From: Nocardia anaemiae NBRC 100462
GTDB taxonomy: Bacteria > Actinomycetota > Actinomycetes > Mycobacteriales > Mycobacteriaceae
Reading direction: 5' to 3'
Length of the DNA: 64,000 nt
NCBI RefSeq assembly: GCF_001612725.1
Contig: NZ_BDAZ01000045.1
Span: forward strand, 62,001-126,000
The position numbers and the translations under genes were made by a program. The notes under the pieces are model-generated. The model did not search any database, was not told where the DNA came from, and saw only the letters and a program-made list of their open reading frames with translations. Within the stretch, counting starts at the first letter, position 1. Every line of letters begins with the position of its first letter. Positions 16,607 through 25,325 of the stretch are shown here, in pieces.

Positions 16607-17314
16607 TCAGCCGAATTGAGCGTTTTGCAGAAGTGCGGTCTTCAGCTGACGCGCCGCCGCCTCCGGATCGCGCGCTTCGGTGATCGCGCGCACCACGACA
16701 ACGCGCTGGGCTCCGGCGGCGAGCACCTCGGGTAGGCGCTCGGCGTCGATGCCGCCGATTGCGAACCACGGGCGGGTGGGGTGGGCGTCGGCGGTGGAGC
16801 GCACCAGGTCCAGGCCCGCCGCCTGACGTCCGGGCTTGGTCGGTGTCGCCCACACCGGGCCGGTGCAGAAGTAGTCGATGTGTTCGTCGATCGCGGCGAG
16901 CCCGGCTTGCGCCCGATTGTTGGTGGAGCGCCCGATCACCACATCGGGGCCGAGAATGCGCCGCGCGTACCACGGCGGCAGATCGTTCTGTCCCAGGTGC
17001 AGCACATCGGCTCCGGCGGCGAATGCGATATCGGCGCGGTCGTTCACCCCGATCAGTCCGCCGTGCCTGCGGGCCGCGGCCTTCAATTCGGCGAGTGCGC
17101 CGATTTCGGCCTTGGCCTCGAGCGGGCCGAACTTCGCCTCACCGGGAGAGCCCTTATCCCTGAGCTGAATGATGTCGACACCGCCCGCGAACGCGGCCTC
17201 GGCGAACTTGGCCAGGTCGCCCTTCTCCCTGCGTGCGTCCGTGCACAGATACAGCCGGGCGGTAGCCAAACGCTCTCTGGGCGGTAGAGACCGGAACGGG
17301 TGGGAGGGTTGCAC
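16607..17314 (-). CDS. thiE: Thiamine-phosphate synthase
   Basis: A 235-residue TIM-barrel ThiE, joining HMP pyrophosphate with thiazole phosphate to give thiamine phosphate. Conserved pieces are LYLCTDARREKGD, DIIQLRDKG near residues 47-55, VNDRADIA, HLGQNDLPPWYARRILG, IGRSTNN, FCTGPVWATPTKPGR, and AIGGI. The start is GTG. It is divergent from thiO across only 57 bases, and I see no TPP riboswitch there (no CTGAGA box), unlike at thiC. The thiE/thiOSG split orientation is the same as in mycobacteria. Confidence 0.95.
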   Translation of the reverse strand: MQPSHPFRSLPPRERLATARLYLCTDARREKGDLAKFAEAAFAGGVDIIQLRDKGSPGEAKFGPLEAKAEIGALAELKAAARRHGGLIGVNDRADIAFAAGADVLHLGQNDLPPWYARRILGPDVVIGRSTNNRAQAGLAAIDEHIDYFCTGPVWATPTKPGRQAAGLDLVRSTADAHPTRPWFAIGGIDAERLPEVLAAGAQRVVVVRAITEARDPEAAARQLKTALLQNAQFG

Positions 17315-17371
17315 CTGCTCGACCGTAGTCGCGCTACCGTGGGGATGCGAATAGTGAGGCAGGTGGATCTG

Positions 17372-18469
17372 ATGCGGACTCTGGCGGTCGTCGGTGGCGG
17401 CGCCATCGGACTCGCCGCCGCCTGGCGGGCGGCCGAGGCGGGCTGGTCGGTCACCCTATTCGATCCCGCCGTCGGCTCCGGCGCCTCCTGGGTTGCCGGG
17501 GGAATGCTCGCACCACTGTCCGAGGGCTGGCCGGGGGAGGATCTGGTCTTGGAATTCGGCGCGGCCTCGCTGGCCCGCTGGCCCGAATTCGCCGCCCGCC
17601 TCGAATCGACGGCCGGTGTAGCGGTATTCGTCGCCGACGAAACCCTGACCGTCGCGTTGGATGGCGCGGACGCCGCCGACCTGCGCACGGTAGCCGAATG
17701 GGTCGGTGCGCGCGGCCATGAGCTCGAGGTGCTCGACCGAGCCGGTGTACGAGCCCTCGAACCCGCGCTGGCACGCACCGTGCGCGCCGGTCTCCGCGCC
17801 ACCGCCGAGCCCGCCATCGATAACCGACGACTGCTGGACGCACTCCAAAAAGCTTGCGGCACAGCCGGAGTCGCGGTGCGCGCCGAAACGGTCGACTCGG
17901 TCGACGCGCTGCCGTACGACCAGATCGTGCTCGCCGCGGGCGCGGCATCGTCGCGCCTGTGGCCCGACCTTCCGGTCCGCCCGGTGAAGGGCGAAATCCT
18001 GCGGCTGCGTCATCGTCCGGGCGCGACACCCCCGCCGCGGCGCGTGATTCGCGCGCGCGTGCACGGCAGGCAGGTCTATCTGGTGCCGCGTGCGGACGGA
18101 ATCGTCGTCGGCGCAACACAATACGAGGCGGGCTTCGACACAACGGTGACAGTCGCCGGGGTCCGCGACCTGATCGCCGACGCCGAGGCGGTGCTGCCCG
18201 GTATCGGCGAATACGAATTGGCCGAGGCCAGTGCGGGTTCCAGGCCGGGCACCCCCGACAACCTGCCCCTTATCGGGCGGCTCACCGACCGAGTCGTGGC
18301 CGCCACCGGACACGGCCGCAACGGCATGCTCGCGGTACCGCTCACCGTCGACGCGGTGCTGAGCCTGCTCGACGGCGCACTGCTCGATGACGCGAAAGCC
18401 GCCGACCCGCAACGTTTTTCGACGGCGCACCCGTCGTCACTCGCTAGATCTGCAGGAGGAGTTCGATGA
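17372..18469 (+). CDS. thiO: Glycine oxidase ThiO
   Basis: A 365-residue FAD-dependent amine oxidase of the DAO fold that oxidises glycine to dehydroglycine, the precursor for the thiazole ring. The FAD-binding VVGGGAIGLAAAWRAAEAG is at residues about 5-23, GASWVAGGMLAP near 40-51, and the C-terminal FAD contact ATGHGRNGMLAVPLT near 310-325. ATG 17372 is preferred because AGGTGG lies 6 bases upstream; ATG 17345 is possible. The stop overlaps the thiS ATG by 4 bases (ATGA), so thiO-thiS-thiG is a coupled operon. Confidence 0.94.
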   Translation: MRTLAVVGGGAIGLAAAWRAAEAGWSVTLFDPAVGSGASWVAGGMLAPLSEGWPGEDLVLEFGAASLARWPEFAARLESTAGVAVFVADETLTVALDGADAADLRTVAEWVGARGHELEVLDRAGVRALEPALARTVRAGLRATAEPAIDNRRLLDALQKACGTAGVAVRAETVDSVDALPYDQIVLAAGAASSRLWPDLPVRPVKGEILRLRHRPGATPPPRRVIRARVHGRQVYLVPRADGIVVGATQYEAGFDTTVTVAGVRDLIADAEAVLPGIGEYELAEASAGSRPGTPDNLPLIGRLTDRVVAATGHGRNGMLAVPLTVDAVLSLLDGALLDDAKAADPQRFSTAHPSSLARSAGGVR

Positions 18470-18678
18470 CCTCGGTCCCCATCGGTGTCACGGTGAACGG
18501 GCAGGACCACGAATTCGACCGATCCCTCACGGTGCGTGAACTTCTCGACCGTCTCGGGCTGCCGTCGCAGGGCGTCGCGCTCGCGGTGGACGGTGCGGTT
18601 TTCCCGAAGTCCCGCTGGGACGAGCCGGTCGGTCGCGGCTGGGAGATCGAAGTGCTGACGGCGGTTCAGGGTGGCTGA
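18466..18678 (+). CDS. thiS: Sulfur carrier protein ThiS
   Basis: A 70-residue ubiquitin-fold protein ending in Gly-Gly (TAVQGG), the C-terminus that is adenylated and thiocarboxylated to carry sulfur for the thiazole ring. The sequence VTVNGQDHEFDRSLTVRELL gives the first two strands and helix. It overlaps thiO by 4 bases and thiG by 8 bases. The adenylating enzyme ThiF is not in the window. Confidence 0.95.
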   Translation: MTSVPIGVTVNGQDHEFDRSLTVRELLDRLGLPSQGVALAVDGAVFPKSRWDEPVGRGWEIEVLTAVQGG

Positions 18679-19444
18679 CGCACTGGAAACCCCTGACACA
18701 CTGGAGATCGCGGGCAAGCGGTTCGGTTCCCGCCTCATCATGGGCACCGGCGGCGCCGAGAATCTCGCGGTGCTGGAGGAGGCGCTGATCGCCTCGGGCA
18801 CCGAGCTGACCACGGTCGCCATGCGCCGGGTCGATGCCGTCGGCGGGACCGGCGTGCTCGACTTGCTCAAGCGCCTCGAGATCACGCCACTGCCCAATAC
18901 CGCGGGCTGTCACACTGCTGCCGAGGCCGTGCTCACCGCGCAACTGGCCGCCGAGGCGCTCGACACCAACTGGGTCAAACTCGAGGTGATCGCCGACGAC
19001 CGCACCCTGCTCCCGGACCCGATCGAATTGCTCACCGCCGCAGAGCAATTGGTCGACGCCGGATTCGTCGTACTGCCGTACACCACCGACGACCCGATCC
19101 TGGCCCGCCGACTCGAGGATGCGGGCTGCGCCGCCGTCATGCCGCTCGGCGCCCCGATCGGCACCGGACTCGGCATCGGCAATCCGCACAATATCGAGAT
19201 GATCGTGGCGGCCGCGGGCGTCCCGGTCATCCTCGACGCGGGCATCGGCACCGCAAGCGACGCCGCACTGGCCATGGAACTCGGCTGCTCTGCCGTCCTA
19301 CTCGCCACCGCCGTCACCCGCGCCCAACACCCGGCCCTCATGGCCGCCGCCATGAAGGATGCGGTCAATGCCGGTCACCTGGCGCGTCGAGCGGGACGCA
19401 TTCCCAAACGCTTCTGGGCCCAGGCGTCCTCACCAGCGCGCTGA
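18671..19444 (+). CDS. thiG: Thiazole synthase
   Basis: A 257-residue ThiG TIM barrel that condenses deoxyxylulose phosphate, dehydroglycine and ThiS-thiocarboxylate. Visible motifs are FGSRLIMGTGGAENL near residues 17-31, TTVAMRRVD, LPNTAGCHTAAEAV, the Schiff-base Lys in NWVKLEVI near 98-105, MPLGAPIGTG, and DAGIGTASDAA. The start is GTG, 8 bases inside thiS, so translation is coupled. It is the last thiamine gene of this operon; the next element is a long hairpin repeat 16 bases beyond the stop that may end transcription. Confidence 0.96.
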   Translation: MADALETPDTLEIAGKRFGSRLIMGTGGAENLAVLEEALIASGTELTTVAMRRVDAVGGTGVLDLLKRLEITPLPNTAGCHTAAEAVLTAQLAAEALDTNWVKLEVIADDRTLLPDPIELLTAAEQLVDAGFVVLPYTTDDPILARRLEDAGCAAVMPLGAPIGTGLGIGNPHNIEMIVAAAGVPVILDAGIGTASDAALAMELGCSAVLLATAVTRAQHPALMAAAMKDAVNAGHLARRAGRIPKRFWAQASSPAR

Positions 19445-19460
19445 GTCCCCGCCCTGAGCC

Positions 19461-19526
19461 GTCGCATATCCAGTGAGCACCTCGCACAAGCTATAGCCTG
19501 TGCGAGGTACTCAGTGGATATGCGAC
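19461..19526. repeat. Long hairpin repeat family 2, copy B
   Basis: Arms 19461-19491 and 19496-19526 pair over 31 bp with three mismatches around a TATA loop. The outer arm GTCGCATATCCA...TGGATATGCGAC is shared with copy A at 4621-4690. It lies 16 bases after thiG, so it could serve as a terminator, but the length and second copy suggest a dispersed element. Confidence 0.8.
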
Positions 19527-20131
19527 GCTTCTTCAATCGCTCCGAGACTGCCGAGTGCATCGTGGTCGACGCGATCCGCGCGCTGGCGGTGGCGGCGAGG
19601 CCGAGCACTCTAACGCCTGAATGTGTTTGCGGTGAGCGCGATCATGAGTGTGGCCGATGTGGAGACCGTGCTGCCACGGCTGTCGTTCCATCGGTGGGCG
19701 GCGGTCGGACCGCCGCGGTCAGTGAGCACCATCAGCACAGCATGCGATAGAGCCGAGCGTCGGCGAGGCGCGGTCGTGAGCGGGACAGTTGCGTTCGAGT
19801 TGGCTGTGGCGGCCGGTTTCCGCTGGGTGCCGGTCGCGGCGGTGGCCTGGCCGACCCATGAGCGCGATGACGAGTAGACAAGGCCCCGGTCGACTCCGGC
19901 ATGGTGTTGGCCCGGCTACCGTGATCGGCGAGGGGACGGCCTACAGTCCACTGACAGCGGCTGTTATGTGGCGGCCCGCTCGGCGCCTGTGCTCGTTAAC
20001 GGGGGCACCGCTCAGGGGGATTCCCTGATGGCGACTCGGGGCCGACCGCATCCCTGGTCATCCTCGAGGATGATCGAACTAGGCACCATTTAATGACGCG
20101 CATGGCCGCGTAATGAGGAAAGCTGGTCACC
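19527..20131. other. Stretch without a supported gene
   Basis: About 600 bases hold only short open frames of up to about 85 codons without family features or good ribosome sites. One plus-strand frame (19623-19877) includes a hydrophobic run (VAFELAVAAGFRWVPVAAVAW) and could be a relic of a membrane protein. The last part must carry the promoter for the ABC operon; GAGGAAAG lies 11-18 bases before the ATG at 20132. Confidence 0.5.
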
Positions 20132-21079
20132 ATGATCGAGCTGAGAGGCCTGACCAAGCATTTCGGGCAGACCGTCGCGGTTCAAGATCTCTCCTTCACT
20201 GTTCGACCCGGACAGGTGACGGGCTTTCTTGGGCCGAACGGCGCTGGTAAATCCACCACCATGCGGATGATCCTCGGGCTGGACAAGCCCACCGCGGGCA
20301 CCGCGTTGATCAATGGCAAGCCGTACCACGAGCTGGAACATCCGCTGCGCGCCGTCGGTGCGCTGCTGGATGCCAAGTGGGTGCATCCGAACCGTTCGGC
20401 CCGCGCGCATCTGCAGTGGATGGCCGCCTCCAACGGCATCGCCATATCCCGGGTGGACGAGGTGCTGCGGCTGGTCGGGTTGTCCGAGGTAGCGGGCAAG
20501 ACGGCCGGTGGCTACTCCCTTGGCATGTCGCAGCGGCTCGGCCTGGCCGGTGCACTGCTCGGCGATCCGCCGGTGCTGCTGTTCGACGAGCCCGTGAATG
20601 GCCTGGACCCCGAGGGCATCCTCTGGATCCGCCGCTTCATGCAGCGGCTCGCGGCCGAGGGCCGGACCGTGCTGGTCTCCAGTCATCTGCTCTCCGAAAT
20701 GGCCCAGACCGCAGAGCATCTGGTCGTCATCGGACGCGGTCAGCTGATTTCCGATTCGACCACCCAGGAATTCATCGAGCGCGCCTCGGAACAGTCGGTG
20801 CGCGTGCGCAGTCCGCAGCTCGAGCAGCTGCGCAGCCTGCTCACCTCCAATGGCATGACCGTCCGGGAGGACGGTGTCGTCGGCCAAGACGGCGCCGCAT
20901 TGGTCGTGGCCGGAGTGACCAGTGACGCGGTCGGCAAGCTGGCCGGTGCCAACGAGATCACGCTGTACGAATTGGCGCCGCAGCGGGCCTCGCTGGAGGA
21001 GGCCTTCATGCGGATGACCGGTGGCGCGGTGCAGTACCACGGCGAAGGCTTCGACCAGGTGATGGGAGGTGCGCTCTGA
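20132..21079 (+). CDS. ABC transporter ATP-binding protein
   Basis: A 315-residue ATPase of the ABC-2/antibiotic-export type (CcmA family). Walker A GPNGAGKST is at residues about 35-43, the signature YSLGMSQRLGLAGAL near 131-145, Walker B VLLFDEPVNGLDP near 151-163, and the switch His in VLVSSHLLSEM. The 100-residue C-terminal extension is usual for this type. The stop overlaps the next gene's ATG (TGATG), so it works with the permease encoded there. The substrate is unknown; relatives export drugs, lipids or peptides. Confidence 0.93.
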   Translation: MIELRGLTKHFGQTVAVQDLSFTVRPGQVTGFLGPNGAGKSTTMRMILGLDKPTAGTALINGKPYHELEHPLRAVGALLDAKWVHPNRSARAHLQWMAASNGIAISRVDEVLRLVGLSEVAGKTAGGYSLGMSQRLGLAGALLGDPPVLLFDEPVNGLDPEGILWIRRFMQRLAAEGRTVLVSSHLLSEMAQTAEHLVVIGRGQLISDSTTQEFIERASEQSVRVRSPQLEQLRSLLTSNGMTVREDGVVGQDGAALVVAGVTSDAVGKLAGANEITLYELAPQRASLEEAFMRMTGGAVQYHGEGFDQVMGGAL

Positions 21080-21837
21080 TGGGCGTGTTGGCAGCGGAAC
21101 GGATCAAGCTCACCTCGACCAGGTCGCCATGGTGGTGCTCGGCGATCGTGGTGGTGCTCGCCCTCGGCCTGGCCGCGCTGTTCGCGGCGGTGGCCCGCTC
21201 GTCTTCTGGCAAGGAGAATGCGCTCGATCTCACCGTGTCCACGGCGGTCGGCGGGATCAGCGGATTCGGCGTCATGGTCCTGATGATCATGGCCACCTTG
21301 ACGGTGACCAGCGAATACCGCTTCGGCATCATCCGGACCACCTTCCAGGCGACACCGCATCGCGCCAAGGTGATCGCCACCAAGGCGGGTCTGGTCGGCG
21401 TGTACGGCGCGGTGCTCACCATCGTGCTGGCCTTCGCCGCCTATGCGATTGCCAAGGCAATCGGTGGTGATGCGGCCAACAATCTGACGCTGTCCGGCGG
21501 TGATGCCTGGCGTGAGATCTACGGCATTCCGATCTATACGTTCCTCGGCGTGATCCTCGCGGTCGGCATCGGTGTACTGGTCCGGCAGTCGGCCGCGGCG
21601 ATTTCGCTGATCGTGCTGTGGCCGCTGCTGATCGAGCCGCTGCTCGGCGCCTTCGGCAGCTTCGGGCGCAATGTGCAGCCGTTCCTGCCCTTCGCGAATG
21701 CGAGCCACTTCTACAGCGCCTCTGAATCGACGGCGAACTGGCACTGGGGACCGTGGGGCGGCCTGCTCTACTTCGCGGTTTTCGTCGCAATTGTCTTCGG
21801 CGCCGCACTGGTAATGGTCAACCAACGCGACGCATGA
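21079..21837 (+). CDS. ABC-2 type transporter permease
   Basis: A 252-residue membrane protein with six hydrophobic segments (for example SAIVVVLALGLAALFAAVA near residues 21-39, GVMVLMIMATLTVT near 64-77, and YFAVFVAIVFGAALVMV near the C-terminus). The motif TSEYRFGIIRTTFQATPHRAKVI, about residues 76-98, is the typical cytoplasmic coupling region of ABC-2 permeases paired with CcmA-like ATPases. It is translationally coupled to the ATPase gene. An imperfect hairpin at 21913-21945 may end the transcript. Confidence 0.9.
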   Translation: MGVLAAERIKLTSTRSPWWCSAIVVVLALGLAALFAAVARSSSGKENALDLTVSTAVGGISGFGVMVLMIMATLTVTSEYRFGIIRTTFQATPHRAKVIATKAGLVGVYGAVLTIVLAFAAYAIAKAIGGDAANNLTLSGGDAWREIYGIPIYTFLGVILAVGIGVLVRQSAAAISLIVLWPLLIEPLLGAFGSFGRNVQPFLPFANASHFYSASESTANWHWGPWGGLLYFAVFVAIVFGAALVMVNQRDA

Positions 21838-21912
21838 TGGAACTGCCCGAGTTGCCCTCCCTCGCCGCTCGGGTGATGGGTGCCGACCTTGTCGGGAGGT
21901 CCGGGCACCCCG

Positions 21913-21945
21913 CGCATCGTCTGCCACTGCCCGGCAGATGATGCG
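21913..21945. terminator. Hairpin after the ABC operon
   Basis: CGCATCGTCTGCC and GGCAGATGATGCG form a 13-bp stem with one G-T-type mismatch and a 7-base loop, 76 bases after the permease stop. No U tract. The remaining leader up to 22206 shows no other gene. Confidence 0.4.
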
Positions 21946-22206
21946 ACATCGGCCCGGTGTGCGATCCCCTTCCACACCGGGTCGGTGTATGTATCGGGAC
22001 AATCCGGGCGACGTGTGAACATCCCGGAAACTATGACCGGCACCGCTTCCATCCGGAATCAACCCTGGCTACGCTCGGGGTTTCAGCAATCAGTGAGTTA
22101 TCCATTGGCGGACCCGTCGAAGTGCCCGCTCAGTCTGATCGAGGGGGCGCAGGTGGCGACAATAAGTAACCCGCCGACGGTTGGTCGGCTGAGATACGCT
22201 CGGGGC

Positions 22207-23130
22207 GTGACCGAAACACCTTCCGGCGGTGCTGAGCCGGGGATGGGGCAGGAAGACAACGGGGGCGCTCCGTCCGAGGTGACCATACCGTTGGTGCCCG
22301 CCGATGCGGACCGATCCGCTCGTCGTCCCGGCTCGGGAATTCGACGCGGGCAGTTCTCCGCCTTGATGAATGCCGCGAACCAGCGGCCCGACTTCATCGG
22401 CGTGCTGCGCAAGGCACGCGAACAACTGCCCGGTGACCCGTCTTTCGGTGACCCGCTTTCGGTTTCGGGTCCCGGCGGCGCCCGCGCGGTGGCCCGCGCG
22501 GCGGATAAGTTGGTCGGCGATACGCCTAGCGCGGCCCGCGAAATCGGGTTCGGCGCACTGCAGGTCTGGCAGGCCATGTTGGAGCGCGTCGGCCGCGGTC
22601 GAGGTAGCGAAGAAATAACTGTGATGTTCACCGACCTGGTGGCATTCTCCAGTTGGTCGCTCTCGGCAGGCGATGAGGCGACCCTCGAATTGTTGCGCGG
22701 GGTTGCCAAGGCCATCGAGCCGCCGATCGCCGATCGCGGCGGTCAGGTGGTCAAGCGCATGGGCGACGGCGTGATGGCCGTATTCACCTCGGCCGATCGC
22801 GCGCTGCGCGCCGCTGTGCAGGCCAAACAGAATCTCGCCGACGTCAGTGTGCGCGGTTATCGCCCGCAGATGCGCATCGGTCTGCACACCGGCTCGCCGC
22901 GCGAAATCGGCGGCGACTGGCTCGGCGTGGACGTGACGATCGCCGCTCGCGTGATGGAGGCCGGTGGCAACGGCAACACCATGCTTTCGCATGCGACATT
23001 GCAGTCCCTCGCGCCGGACACACTCGACGAACTCGGCTTCTCGGTCAAGCCGTATCGGCGCAGTTTCTTCGCCGCTCCCCTGAGCGGCGTACCAGAGGAT
23101 CTACGCATCTTCCGCCTCTCGGCGAACTGA
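22207..23130 (+). CDS. Class III adenylate/guanylate cyclase
   Basis: A 307-residue cytosolic protein with an N-terminal helical region of about 135 residues and a C-terminal class III cyclase domain. Metal-binding Asp are in MFTDLVAFS (Asp143) and KRMGDGVMAVF (Asp187), the purine-selecting Lys183 and Asp237 (GDWLG) are present, and Arg248 is present. The transition-state Asn is replaced by Thr244 (VDVTIAARV), so activity may be altered. The GTG start is chosen because the charged N-terminus begins there; an open frame continues upstream and no ribosome site is clear, so leaderless translation is possible. It would make cAMP (or cGMP) from NTP if active. Confidence 0.85.
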   Translation: MTETPSGGAEPGMGQEDNGGAPSEVTIPLVPADADRSARRPGSGIRRGQFSALMNAANQRPDFIGVLRKAREQLPGDPSFGDPLSVSGPGGARAVARAADKLVGDTPSAAREIGFGALQVWQAMLERVGRGRGSEEITVMFTDLVAFSSWSLSAGDEATLELLRGVAKAIEPPIADRGGQVVKRMGDGVMAVFTSADRALRAAVQAKQNLADVSVRGYRPQMRIGLHTGSPREIGGDWLGVDVTIAARVMEAGGNGNTMLSHATLQSLAPDTLDELGFSVKPYRRSFFAAPLSGVPEDLRIFRLSAN

Positions 23131-23191
23131 GCTGTATTGGATTCGCCCCGCCTGCAGCCCGCCGTATTCGCTCATGGTGCCCTAAACGCCC

Positions 23192-23276
23192 AGCTGGACT
23201 GATGATCACGTGGACACCATGGCGGCAAAACGTGAGAAGTCCCAACCGCCAGTTCCACGTGATCATCTGTCCAGCT
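23192..23276. repeat. Dispersed convergent-junction repeat, copy 2 (intact palindrome)
   Basis: An 85-base element whose 23-base ends (23192-23214 and 23254-23276) are inverted copies with a single mismatch, around the core GGCGGCAAAACGTGAGAAG. The left half matches copy 1 at 3658. It occupies the convergent gap between the cyclase gene and the small membrane protein gene. Confidence 0.85.
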
Positions 23277-23312
23277 GTTGGTGGAGTTCGGGAGACTGCT
23301 CCGTGGTCGTGC

Positions 23313-23456
23313 CTACATCAACCAGGCGACCGCTCCCGCGGCGGCGAGTACGGCGAGTACCACTAGGGCGATGGCGAGGGGGCGGGCGGTCTTCCGGGTG
23401 GAGTAGGCCCCGCCCAGCAGGAACCCGGCCAGCGCGAACAGGATGACGGACGACAT
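23313..23456 (-). CDS. Small two-helix membrane protein
   Basis: A 47-residue hydrophobic protein: MSSVILFALAGFLLGGAY, then a short basic turn STRKTARP, then LAIALVVLAVLAAAGAVAWL. This is two membrane helices joined by a positive loop, expected to face the cytoplasm. GAGG lies about 12 bases upstream. A much longer frame through here lies antisense to the acyl-CoA gene and is rejected. No function is known. It is divergent from the acyl-CoA operon and shares a 156-base gap with the palindrome at 23492. Confidence 0.6.
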   Translation of the reverse strand: MSSVILFALAGFLLGGAYSTRKTARPLAIALVVLAVLAAAGAVAWLM

Positions 23457-23491
23457 CTGGTCATTCTGCCTCGCAGGCGATCGGCAATTAA

Positions 23492-23507
23492 CAAGCACGC
23501 GTGCTTG
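23492..23507. promoter_or_regulatory. Perfect palindrome upstream of the acyl-CoA operon
   Basis: CAAGCACGCGTGCTTG is a perfect 16-bp palindrome followed by a T run, 105 bases before the first operon gene. Sites of the CAAG-N8-CTTG sort bind TetR regulators of lipid catabolism such as KstR-type proteins. The TetR encoded at the operon's end (32234) is the first candidate. A terminator reading is possible because of the Ts, but no gene ends here. Confidence 0.6.
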
Positions 23508-23612
23508 CTTTTTTCTGGATCCGGTGTGATGCTGGAGCCGGAACGCGGACTCCACCGGCGGCGCAACGCGGCGCGCCGGGACGGTTCGCCGCACAGGAGG
23601 GCCTTCCAGCTG

Positions 23613-25325
23613 ATGACTATGCTGGCCGCCGATCCGGAGCTGATCCGAATCGGCAACTGTTCCGGGTTCTACGGTGATCGGCTCAGTGCCATGCGGGAGA
23701 TGCTCGAGGGCGGGCAGCTCGATGTGCTCACCGGGGACTATCTTGCCGAGCTGACCATGCTGATCCTCGGCCGGGACCGGATGAAGGATCCCAGCCTCGG
23801 CTATGCCAAGACCTTCGTCCGGCAGATCGAGGACTGCCTCGGCCTGGCACTGGAACGCAATGTTCAGATCGTCACCAATGCGGGCGGCCTCAACCCGGCC
23901 GGGCTCGCGGAGAAGCTCCGCAAGGTTGCCGCTGATCTCGGACTGGATGCCAAGGTCGCGCATGTCGAAGGTGACGACTTGCTCAGCCGGGCGGGCGAGC
24001 TCGGCCTCGGGTCGCCGCTGACCGCCAATGCCTATCTCGGTGCCTGGGGCATCGTCGAATGCTTGAATGCGGGCGCGGATATCGTGGTCACCGGTCGGGT
24101 CACCGACGCTTCGGTGATCGTCGGCCCGGCGGCCGCTCATTTCGGTTGGGGGCGAACCGATTACGACCAGTTGGCCGGTGCCGTGGTGGCCGGACATGTG
24201 ATCGAGTGCAGTACCCAGGCCACCGGCGGCAACTTCGCCTTCTTCACCGAACTGGCCGATCTGGGACGGCCCGGTTTCCCGATTGCCGAAGTGCGCAGGG
24301 ATGGCAGCAGCGTCATCACGAAGCACCAGGGCACGGGCGGTGCGGTTACGGTGGATACCGTTGCGGCACAGTTGATGTACGAGATCCAGGGGGCGCGTTA
24401 CGCGGGGCCGGATGTCACCACGCGGCTGGACAGTATCGAGCTGAGCCACGAAGGTCCGGATCGGGTGTTGATCAGCGGTGTGACCGGTGAAGCGCCGCCG
24501 CCGCAGCTCAAGGTGTCGCTCAATACCCTCGGTGGTTTCCGCAATGAGATGGAGTTCGTGCTGACCGGACTCGATATCGAGGCGAAAGCCGAACTGGCGC
24601 AACGACAGCTGGAGTCCTGGCTGCCGGTGCGGCCCGCGGAACTGACCTGGACGCTCGCGCGGCTCGACCGGCCGGATGCCGAAACCGAGGAGCAGGCAAG
24701 CGCTCTGCTGCGCTGCGTGGTGCGCGATCCGGATCCGAACAAGGTCGGCCGCTCCTTCTCCAATGTCGCGGTCGAGCTGGCATTGGCCAGTTATCCGGGG
24801 ACGACCTTCACCAGCCTGCCCGGCAATGGTTCGCCGTACGGCGTGTACACGCCGGGATTCGTCGATGCCGCCGAGGTGCCGCATGCGGCGGTGCTGCCGC
24901 AGGGCGCGCGCGTCGATATCGCGCCCGCGTCGGACACTCTCGAATTGGCGGAGGTGGCCGAGCCGGAACTGCCGGAGCCATTGTCCACCAATGGAACTCG
25001 CCGAGCGCCGCTCGGCACGATCGCGCTGGCCCGCAGCGGCGACAAGGGCGGCAATGCCAATATCGGCGTGTGGGTTCGCACCGATGAACAGTGGCGCTGG
25101 CTTGCGCATACGCTGACGGTGGCGCGGATCAAGGAGCTGCTGCCCGAGGCCGCGCCGCTGACCGTGACCCGGCACGTACTGCCGAATCTGCGTGCCGTGA
25201 ACTTCATTATCGAAGGTCTGCTCGGACAGGGTGTGGCCTATCAGGCGCGCTTCGATCCGCAGGCCAAGGGGGTCGGCGAATGGCTGCGCTCGCGTCATGT
25301 TGATATCCCATTGGAGTTGCTATGA
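23613..25325 (+). CDS. AtuA-like (DUF1446) acyclic terpene utilisation family protein
   Basis: A 570-residue protein of the AtuA/DUF1446 family. Landmarks are IRIGNCSGFYGDR near residues 10-22, LTGDYLAELTMLIL near 38-51, ITNAGGLNPAG-type sequence (VTNAGGLNPAG) near 86-96, VTGRVTDASVIVGP near 157-170, GTGGAVTVDTVAAQLMYEIQ, and the small C-terminal domain with ARSGDKGGNANIGV. It is the first gene of the operon that matches Rv0976c-Rv0971c in M. tuberculosis. Pseudomonas AtuA is needed for growth on citronellol, but its reaction is not settled. ATG 23613 follows AGGAGG at 23595. Its stop overlaps fadE13 by 4 bases. Confidence 0.85.
   Translation: MTMLAADPELIRIGNCSGFYGDRLSAMREMLEGGQLDVLTGDYLAELTMLILGRDRMKDPSLGYAKTFVRQIEDCLGLALERNVQIVTNAGGLNPAGLAEKLRKVAADLGLDAKVAHVEGDDLLSRAGELGLGSPLTANAYLGAWGIVECLNAGADIVVTGRVTDASVIVGPAAAHFGWGRTDYDQLAGAVVAGHVIECSTQATGGNFAFFTELADLGRPGFPIAEVRRDGSSVITKHQGTGGAVTVDTVAAQLMYEIQGARYAGPDVTTRLDSIELSHEGPDRVLISGVTGEAPPPQLKVSLNTLGGFRNEMEFVLTGLDIEAKAELAQRQLESWLPVRPAELTWTLARLDRPDAETEEQASALLRCVVRDPDPNKVGRSFSNVAVELALASYPGTTFTSLPGNGSPYGVYTPGFVDAAEVPHAAVLPQGARVDIAPASDTLELAEVAEPELPEPLSTNGTRRAPLGTIALARSGDKGGNANIGVWVRTDEQWRWLAHTLTVARIKELLPEAAPLTVTRHVLPNLRAVNFIIEGLLGQGVAYQARFDPQAKGVGEWLRSRHVDIPLELL

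Noticed and set aside
17281..17371. TPP riboswitch between thiE and thiO
   Set aside because: The gap is short and has no CTGAGA box or ACCTGA...TAATGCC-type core, unlike the clear element at 54012.
19514..19877. Two small plus-strand open frames after thiG
   Set aside because: No ribosome site, no domain, and one begins inside the hairpin repeat; left as unannotated, possibly a membrane-protein relic.
23486..23514. CAAGCACGCGTGCTTG plus T run as a terminator
   Set aside because: No gene ends there: the small membrane protein gene starts nearby and points away; an operator for the downstream operon is more sensible.
23457..25298. A 600-codon minus-strand frame continuing upstream of the small membrane protein
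   Set aside because: It is antisense to the AtuA-like gene; only the last 47 codons (23313-23456) look like a real protein.
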